Below are positions 57,904 through 64,000 of a stretch of DNA of 64,000 bases, piece after piece. The DNA is from Syncephalastrum monosporum B8922. Its lineage: Eukaryota; Mucoromycota; Mucoromycetes; Mucorales; Syncephalastraceae. Position 1 is the first letter of the stretch; each line of letters starts with the position of its first letter. The translations under genes were made by a program, and so were the position numbers. The stretch spans positions 434,001 to 498,000 of the forward strand of contig JNEN01001256.1 of assembly GCA_000697355.1 (NCBI GenBank), given 5' to 3'. The notes beneath the pieces were generated by a model. It ran no database searches, was not told where the DNA came from, and was given only the letters and a program-made list of their open reading frames with translations.

Positions 57904-58846
57904 ATGTCTCTCTCTGCAGCTGAACCGCATCACCACCATAGTCACTATAACCATCAGAACCACCATACCCACCACAATCATGCCCGCCAAGTAATCGACC
58001 GGGATCGGATACCACCCATATATCACCGCCATTCGGGTGATCACTCGAGTCTCTCCATTTCCTCGCTGTCTTCCTCGTCGTCCCGAAAGAGCAGCAGCAT
58101 CATGCTTGAAATGTTTTTTTCAAGGTTGCTCGATGCGATTATATTCACCTCCGCTGTTGCTATCACTGCATATAATTACTGGACCGGGTCCCTCGAACAA
58201 CCACAGCTTACCGCAGGCCCCTCATCCGGCCAAGACGTCCAGCAGCACCATGGACATGTCGACTTTCGACAGTGGCGTCAACTTCACGCCCCGCCCCGTC
58301 CGCAACCAAACCATGCCTCTCCGAATCAAGGGATACTTGAAAATTCGAAACGTCAGCGAACCCTCCGTTGGGCTGAAACAGTTGCTCAGCAACAAGAATA
58401 CAACAAGAATCACCACCCACGAGCGAGAGCCCCTACTCTCCCTGCTGTCCCTGCTCAGGTAAATGTCAATCCGATCATGATATGCCACTCACTCACCTAT
58501 GACCTGTGTTTTCCTTTTTGTACTTCTTTTCCTTTTCCCTTTTTTTGTGCTTACGTAGACTCCGAGTTACACAATTTTGGACCAGCAGCAGCAATCGCAA
58601 CAGCGCCGGACGCAATCCATGCCGAATTTTCCAAGCGAAAACAGCGACAGCAGCAGCAAAAGTGGCAAGAATGCCTCCGACAAGTCCGGCAAGAAGGAAA
58701 AAGAAGATGAAGCCCTTGCGAGAATGGAAGAACGTCTACAATCACTGATTGAACAGGGACAGGCTGCCCTGTCCAGTAAAGTGGAGCTGTACGACATGGA
58801 CGAGAACGAAATGGCCATGCGGCAGGCCTTTACACGTTCGAAATAA
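57904..58846 (+). CDS. Unknown membrane-anchored protein with His-rich N terminus
   Basis: Exons 57904-58458 and 58559-58846 (phase 0; GTAAAT..ACGTAG) give 280 residues. The start MSLSAAEPHHHHSHYNHQNH opens a His/Asn-rich stretch of about 40 residues. A Ser-rich segment follows, then a probable membrane helix at about 67-92 (MLEMFFSRLLDAIIFTSAVA, ITAYNYWTG). The rest is polar: QGILENSKRQRTLRWAETVA, a Gln-rich run, and a charged helical C terminus (EALARMEERLQSLIEQGQAA, SKVELYDMDENEMAMRQAF). The family is unknown to me. The His-rich end could bind metal ions, but nothing shows this directly. The leader is pyrimidine-rich (57690-57790). Another frame (58037-58462) is open but lacks a start in register and is read as shadow. 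Confidence 0.65.
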
Positions 58847-59753
58847 AGATAAAGAAAAAGCAAGACCTCTTCATCTCTATATAACCCAGCCTTTTTATTT
58901 CTCTTACACCTCTCCCATTTGACATACCCATCATACCGACAACCAGCTCTTTTGGGTGTCAGTCTTACATATCATCACTATCCCAAAGTATATATCAATC
59001 GCACACTCTCACACGCTTCCACACCCCCGATCACGCTCCCAATCACACCCACATACACACATTCAACCGGTTCACACATACATACTTTTTCACAAACTGC
59101 TTCTTTTTAAACGGCATTTCTTTTTCTTTGTTATATATTTTAACGGTATAGATATCAATATTGCGCACATTGTCACTCAAGCCCATTCTTTTTCTTTCCT
59201 GTTTTATGTTCCATAATATTTATTGCGATTATGTATTGAAAGATCAAGATGCTTTTGAAAGAAGAAAAGGGGTGAAAATGAAATATGAAAAAGAGAGTAA
59301 AGCGATATGTACGAAAAACTAATTACAAGCAGACTCCTCAATGACAGAATGCATACCCCCTAACAAAAACCAAAAGGGGCCCAGAGTGAACTTGGAAACA
59401 TAGTGCGCGCGGGCCAAGGGGTTGCGAGAGGGAGTAACGATGAAGAAAGATAGAATGAAGAGGGGCATAACGAGGCATACTAGCTTGGTGCCGATGGATG
59501 TGGGATGTCGATATGGGATGGTGTGATGAGAATAAATAAGAGAAGAAGTGTTTGCAGCGTGTACGTGTACGTGTTGTGTGGGTGTATGTGTGTATGTGTG
59601 TATGTGTGTATATGTGTGTGTGTATAGATGCGGTGTAAAAAGCGCGTGTTAGCGTCGCATTGTAAGTCAATATGTAGATCGTGGTGAGTTGTAGTGTAAT
59701 TATATCGATTTGGCGAGGCACCAGATGTGGAAGTATGAAAATAGGTCACCGGT
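58847..59753. other. Intergenic with TG repeats
   Basis: CA-rich pieces at 59000-59085 and an interrupted (TG)n stretch at about 59572-59625 in the 3' side of the homeobox gene. No gene is seen. Confidence 0.4.
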
Positions 59754-61007
59754 TTACGGTGAGGCAAATGCAGACGCCAGCAGAGCAGCTGCTTTGTCAC
59801 CAGAGTGCTCGAGTGGATCGTAGAACCCATCCAGTGAAATAGGCGATCCCGTGACCGAGTTCGACACTGTCGAAGCCGAGCAAGATGAAGTGAGCGGTGG
59901 GGTAGTCGTGTTGGTGTTCGGCATCATAGGATACGTAAGCTGCATATCGTTGAAAGTATACAGCTGCTCCGATGTAGGTATAGGTGTGAAAGTTGCAGCG
60001 GCGGCAGCAGAGGCAGCAGCAGCGGCGACAGAAGCACCGTTGTTATTGTTGTTCAAGTATGCCATGTTTGTGGACGCAGGATCACAGAGATAAAGCGAAG
60101 AGGAGTGCGGCTCAGAGTAGCGACGCTGCTGCTCCTCTGGCAACTCAAAGTTCTCAAGCAGCAATTGCGGCGCAGTAGAAGGGGCGGAGTGTCTGCGGTG
60201 ATCGCAGTACCATTGCTGAGGGTCATAAGTAGCGGACGTCGATGCAACAGCGGCAGCGGCAGCGGCAGTGGCTACAGAGCGAACGGAATCACATGCGATA
60301 TGCTGGTTGTCTTGCCAGGGCGAGGATGACCATTGGTTGTTGCCGTTGCTGCTGTTACAGTTTTGCTGCTGTTGGTCTTTGTGAGTCGGAGTGCTGGGCG
60401 GCAAATAGCTAGTGAATGGTGGCTTCTCATCAGCAGTGGGCATGTGCGCGAAAAACTGTGAAAAGAGGACGGACTGGTCCATTGATTCTCGGCGCGTAGG
60501 ATATTCAGCTTTCACAGATTGATGCTCATACATCTCTTGCTGCTGGTGCTGGTGCTGGTGCTGTTGCTGTTGCTGCTGTTGTTGCTCTTCTTGTTCTTGC
60601 GTCTGCTGCTGCTCCTGTTCAGCAGAGGCCTTGCGCCGTTGCAGCTTAGCCTTTGCTCTCCGGTTTTGGAACCAGATCTGGACGCCACGGGGCGTCATAT
60701 CAAGTTTCTGGGCCAGGATACGGCGGACCGTGGCGTTGGGCTTTGGGTTTTCGGCAAACGACTTTTCGAGAACCTTGAGCTGAGCACGCGATGTGCGGCG
60801 GCGGTGTTTGATCTCGAAAGGATTATAGAACGTAGGTCGAAAGTCACCGTGAGGGAACTGATGGAAGGTTTCGAGAAGGTATTTGCTGTTGTCTTCCTGG
60901 GGTTGCTGGTGCTGAGGATAATAAGCCATGGGATTGACGTGGTCAGTCGGCCCAGGTGGTAGCACCGTAAATGATTGCTCGAAAGGCTGCATGTCGGTCA
61001 TGTTCAT
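59754..61007 (-). CDS. Homeodomain transcription factor with poly-Gln and poly-Ala tracts
   Basis: A single exon of 417 residues. The homeodomain occupies about 68-127: RRRTSRAQLKVLEKSFAENP, KPNATVRRILAQKLDMTPRG, VQIWFQNRRAKAKLQRR. Helix 3 has the invariant WFQNRRAKAK, with Gln, Asn and Arg at the DNA-contact positions. It looks like a typical (non-TALE) homeodomain of the fungal Phx1/Hoy1 kind. Outside it the protein is low-complexity: Gln/Glu/His runs (EEQQQQQQQQHQHQHQQQ), poly-Ala tracts (VATAAAAAAVASTS, VAAAAASAAAAATF) and Asn and Thr/Ser runs, as in activators that vary in length. It acts in the nucleus as a DNA-binding regulator; targets are unknown. Intron-free. The start is the first of two close Mets (MNMTDM). 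Confidence 0.92.
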   Translation of the reverse strand: MNMTDMQPFEQSFTVLPPGPTDHVNPMAYYPQHQQPQEDNSKYLLETFHQFPHGDFRPTFYNPFEIKHRRRTSRAQLKVLEKSFAENPKPNATVRRILAQKLDMTPRGVQIWFQNRRAKAKLQRRKASAEQEQQQTQEQEEQQQQQQQQHQHQHQQQEMYEHQSVKAEYPTRRESMDQSVLFSQFFAHMPTADEKPPFTSYLPPSTPTHKDQQQQNCNSSNGNNQWSSSPWQDNQHIACDSVRSVATAAAAAAVASTSATYDPQQWYCDHRRHSAPSTAPQLLLENFELPEEQQRRYSEPHSSSLYLCDPASTNMAYLNNNNNGASVAAAAASAAAAATFTPIPTSEQLYTFNDMQLTYPMMPNTNTTTPPLTSSCSASTVSNSVTGSPISLDGFYDPLEHSGDKAAALLASAFASP

Positions 61008-62475
61008 ATTAAATATAAAATAAAAAGATGGACAAATAAATAAAAAAAAAATATGAAGAGTGAAAGGAATTAAAAGAGCAGAGATGTCAAAAGTAATGCG
61101 AATAAAGTCCGTTGGCTTTCAAACCTGGTTGTTTATATACGAAGCGGAAGAGCAAAGGGAGCATCCAAAATTCCAAAGAAAAAAAAGGGGAAAGGTCAAG
61201 AGGTACGATTGAGTGGGTTATCTGTCAGTCAGGTACAAGGAACAGAGTGCCCAAGCGCACCTTGCATATGCTCGCGCGCGCGCGCGCAAAATAATAATAA
61301 TAAAATAATAATAATAATAATAATAAAGAGCTCGTGCTAGGGTCAACGATCCAGCTACGCGCCCTACGACGCTCTGTGTCCGCGCTCGCAAAACCCGGGG
61401 TCCCTACCCTGGAACACGCGTGTGTACAGTTACTTGGGTTTGATTTTTGGACCCTTTAATCCTTTGTCCATTCGCAATATCCCTATAGGACTTTATCAGG
61501 GAGGCGACAAATAACACACGCACTACTCACACATCGTTCTCGCCATCTTAACTTTCAGAGAACGCTCCAAATTGTAGCATATGACAACGTTCGACACAAA
61601 AGGAGTCTAAGGGGCTATACGCTCACACCCAACCCACACGTACGCACTAGATATACTTTACACCACAACACACACACACACATACACGCACACCACACAC
61701 ATACGTACATCCGATTTTTTTTTTCTACAACATCAAAGTTTGACAAAATAATAGTCATTGGCATGCGTCGTCTTGCATGGGGAACTCTCTAACTGTGCGC
61801 TTTAAACCATCATGTACATACACATGATAAGACGACGACGGATTAAATCTCATTGTGGACATGCTCTCTTTTCGACGCAGTAAAATGTCTTGCTTCATAA
61901 CTTTCTTTGGCGTTGCGAACATCAAAGTGTTTACGGAAACATCGCTTGAAATGGATAAATCAAAGAGCTTAATATGGAGAAGAAAAGAAAGTTTCACAGA
62001 ACGGTAAGACCACTGCACTAGAGCGAGTAAAGATGACATGGATCGACGCCGCTGTGCCCCAGATCTCTTCCTCCTCTACCGCAGTGCAACCGAAGGGCGA
62101 TCCCGAATTAAATCGTCCCTACACCCATCCCTAGACCCGCACGAGCGCGATCCTGTTTGCAACACTAGGTTTCTTTTCATGTCCTGTGATCTGAACCCTG
62201 CATGCGTGTAGGCAGAAGCGCGCGCGCGCGCGCATGACCCCCTACACCTCCCAGAAGGGGAATACATATCTCTTTTCCGTTTTGGTCATATCCAGAATGC
62301 TAGGAGGCGCTTCCTTTTGTTCTGTCCTCTATTTCTTTGTCCCTTATCTATCTATGTGTGTGATCTTTGGTCATGGTATCTTGTTGGTTCTGTTCCCTTT
62401 ATTTTGAGCCCCTCGTGGTTTGCATTCATTTCACCTATTAAGAGGCTATAGATCCTGACTTCAAATTACCCATGT
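61008..62475. other. Intergenic with TAA, GC and CA microsatellites
   Basis: A (GC)n run at 61272-61287 is followed at once by (AAT)n at 61289-61326; CA-rich runs occur at 61668-61705, and another (CG)n at 62218-62233. The alternating GC tracts could adopt Z-DNA. This is presumably the promoter region of the homeobox gene. A 94-codon ORF at 61755-62039 (-) is unrecognised and weak. Confidence 0.5.
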
Positions 62476-64000
62476 CTAAAGTTCTTTCTCATCACTGTAT
62501 CCTCTGGCTATGCCTGATCGACCTTCCTGGATGGTGCTTGCTTCGTCTTGCCCAAGATTCGGTTCGAGACCCCTAAAGGAACGATTCTTCAAATGCTCCC
62601 CTATATTTCCATTCCGTATAACGTCAGCCGCTGCTCAAGTTTGTGTTGTTGTGTTTATATGTGCGCATGTATGTCAAGTGTGCAATATACAATCGTACAT
62701 ATACACAATATACACAGCCCTCTTGCAGGATTTCATATTACCTGCAGTGCTGCCTAATAAGCGTGTAATGCTCGTATTCTGGCTCCGAAGGCTCAGGTCT
62801 GTCAGCTTGCTCTCCAGTAACTCGCCTGAACCTGCATGTCTTTATGTTAACAAAAGCAAATGCATGCCAGTGAGCAAAAAATTACCTTGTTTGTTCTGGC
62901 CGCTCACGCGGTGGAATGGGCTCGACTTGTATTGGCCGGTAATCAGAGAGAAATGGGGCTCCTCATCACTACTAGCATCGCTGGCTTCCTAGATACGAAG
63001 TCAAGTCAGACTTTAAGCGAAACGCTTTCCATCCTTCTAGTGTTTTCTTACCTCGTCGTAGGCAAAATTGTCCTCACGGATTCCAGGCAAAAGATTAGAG
63101 AAATCAGTGATGTAGTCACCCGTCCACTCCTTAGACCTGCGTGGTTCCACATTTCATTGATACATGAATCATATTGGAGGGGCAGGAGCCGTACCTGACG
63201 AGAGCAAGTTCAAGTTCAAACGGGGTTACTATCGGGCGGTAAAACTCCTACACGCGCATACATACAAACAAAAAACAAACAGTGGTGAGCACAGAAGACG
63301 AATATGCCTTCCCATTTCTGTAACTACTTACCTTAGAATCAATCAAACTATTTTCGGGGCAAGCAACAAGGACGTAGCAGTCAACTTCTGCAAAGTTGGC
63401 CATCTTGGCTACGTTGAGTTTACCCATCACAAAAGTATAGGACTTGCGACCGGAGGCGCGGATAACATTTTTGAGATGATCAATGATATTCATGTATGAC
63501 GCTGGCGATTCCCATTTCAGTCAAGAAATTCCGAAAGTCATGCACCTAAGAATAACTTACCCACACCCAATGTTCCAACGACGATACCAATCGTGTCGGC
63601 ATCTTTGGCTTTCTGAACCAGAAAGTAACTTTAACCTTATGTCAGTGTTGCGACCACGTGTGATTAGCATGACATACCGCTTCATCAGCATTTTATTGAC
63701 TTGAGCCGTCTCCCTTCGACTGGTTCTAGTCCGTGGATCGTATGTAAAGATCTATGATAAATTCACATAGAGCGCGCTCCCTGTCAATCTTGTTGAAAGA
63801 GAAAAAGAAAAGAAACACAGCAGCTTACTGGGCACTTGTTGTGGACCATCACGATGTTGGTCAGAGTAAGACTCTCGTTACCAACGAAAAAGATAGAGCA
63901 CATATCTGAAGTGACGCCTTGAGGCAGCTCGTAGTACCGTCCACCCCTCCGCTTTTCAGCCTTAAGGCTATCCAAATCAACTGGTCTTGCTCGAACGCAG
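62476..64000 (-). CDS. DPH2: DPH2, diphthamide synthesis subunit (5' end beyond right edge)
   Basis: Exons: beyond 64000 to 63829, about 63757-63675, about 63615-63561, 63501-63332, 63247-63195, 63136-63052, 62988-62886, 62831-62742 and 62600-62476. Dph2 pairs with the radical-SAM enzyme Dph1 and starts diphthamide formation on EF2. Visible motifs are [100 protein letters not shown] and [16 protein letters not shown]. The end is [12 protein letters not shown], then [16 protein letters not shown], as in other Dph2 proteins. The Cys in VACPENSL matches a family iron-sulphur ligand. One junction near 63675 is unclear: the obvious GTATGT donor does not keep phase, and about four residues expected after MLMKRY are unplaced. 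The N-terminal half is outside the window. Confidence 0.93.

Noticed and set aside
59480..59830. Thr/His-rich minus-strand ORFs
   Set aside because: Products of TG microsatellite DNA downstream of the homeobox gene.

Overview
The window is nuclear DNA of a filamentous fungus, most likely an early-diverging Mucoromycota species (Mucorales-like). I infer this from the dense short introns (about 45-200 nt, GT..AG, up to ten exons per gene), fungal gene families such as Cut8/Sts1, Tfb3, VPS4 and an HP1-like protein, and fragments that resemble Mucorales-specific families. This is inference from sequence reading only; no search was run. I built the splice models by hand: every intron counted has GT..AG ends, and the exon phases add up to one open frame for each main model.

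Layout. 1-4970: the 5' part of an unknown gene leaving the left edge (-), a catalytically dead IS630/Tc1-type transposase-derived gene (+) and a small membrane protein with Tyr/Pro repeats (+). 4970-9000: VPS4 (-) and the spliceosomal Sm protein SmG (-). 9300-13850: a 1060-residue PPR protein (+) and a small WWE-like protein (+). 14600-15130: a tRNA-like, SINE-like repeat patch. 15180-21370: TFIIH subunit Tfb3/MAT1 (-) and a tandem pair of TPR/F-box/leucine-rich proteins (-). 21.4-27.7 kb: a gene-poor stretch with direct repeats and a broken coiled-coil gene.

27.7-35.3 kb is gene dense: an M20 amidohydrolase (+), RACK1 (-), a RhlG-like SDR (-), an HP1-like chromodomain/chromoshadow protein with a changed aromatic cage (-) and an RNF5-like membrane RING ligase (+). 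36-45.9 kb: a putative secreted lectin-like protein (+), a universal stress protein (+), a TPR/CCCH/Lys-Glu protein (+), an ACMSD-like amidohydrolase fused to an AT-hook tail (-), Cut8/Sts1 (-) and a DMAC1-like mitochondrial membrane protein (+). 45.9-50 kb is gene poor and holds a decayed gene. 50-64 kb: SDA1 (-), a Wss1/WLM protease (+), a carnosine N-methyltransferase homologue (-), an unknown membrane protein (+), a homeodomain factor (-) and DPH2 (-), whose 5' end lies beyond the right edge.

This is mostly a housekeeping neighbourhood (ESCRT, splicing, TFIIH, ribosome assembly and translation, proteasome targeting, DNA repair, diphthamide), not a pathway cluster. RACK1, SDA1 and DPH2 all serve translation; VPS4, RNF5 and Sts1 serve protein turnover; HP1, Wss1, Tfb3 and possibly the AT-hook enzyme act in the nucleus. 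The more unusual items are the amidohydrolase/AT-hook fusion, the HP1-like protein with a non-canonical cage, the microsatellite forming the 3' end of a SmG intron, and the transposase without its acidic triad.
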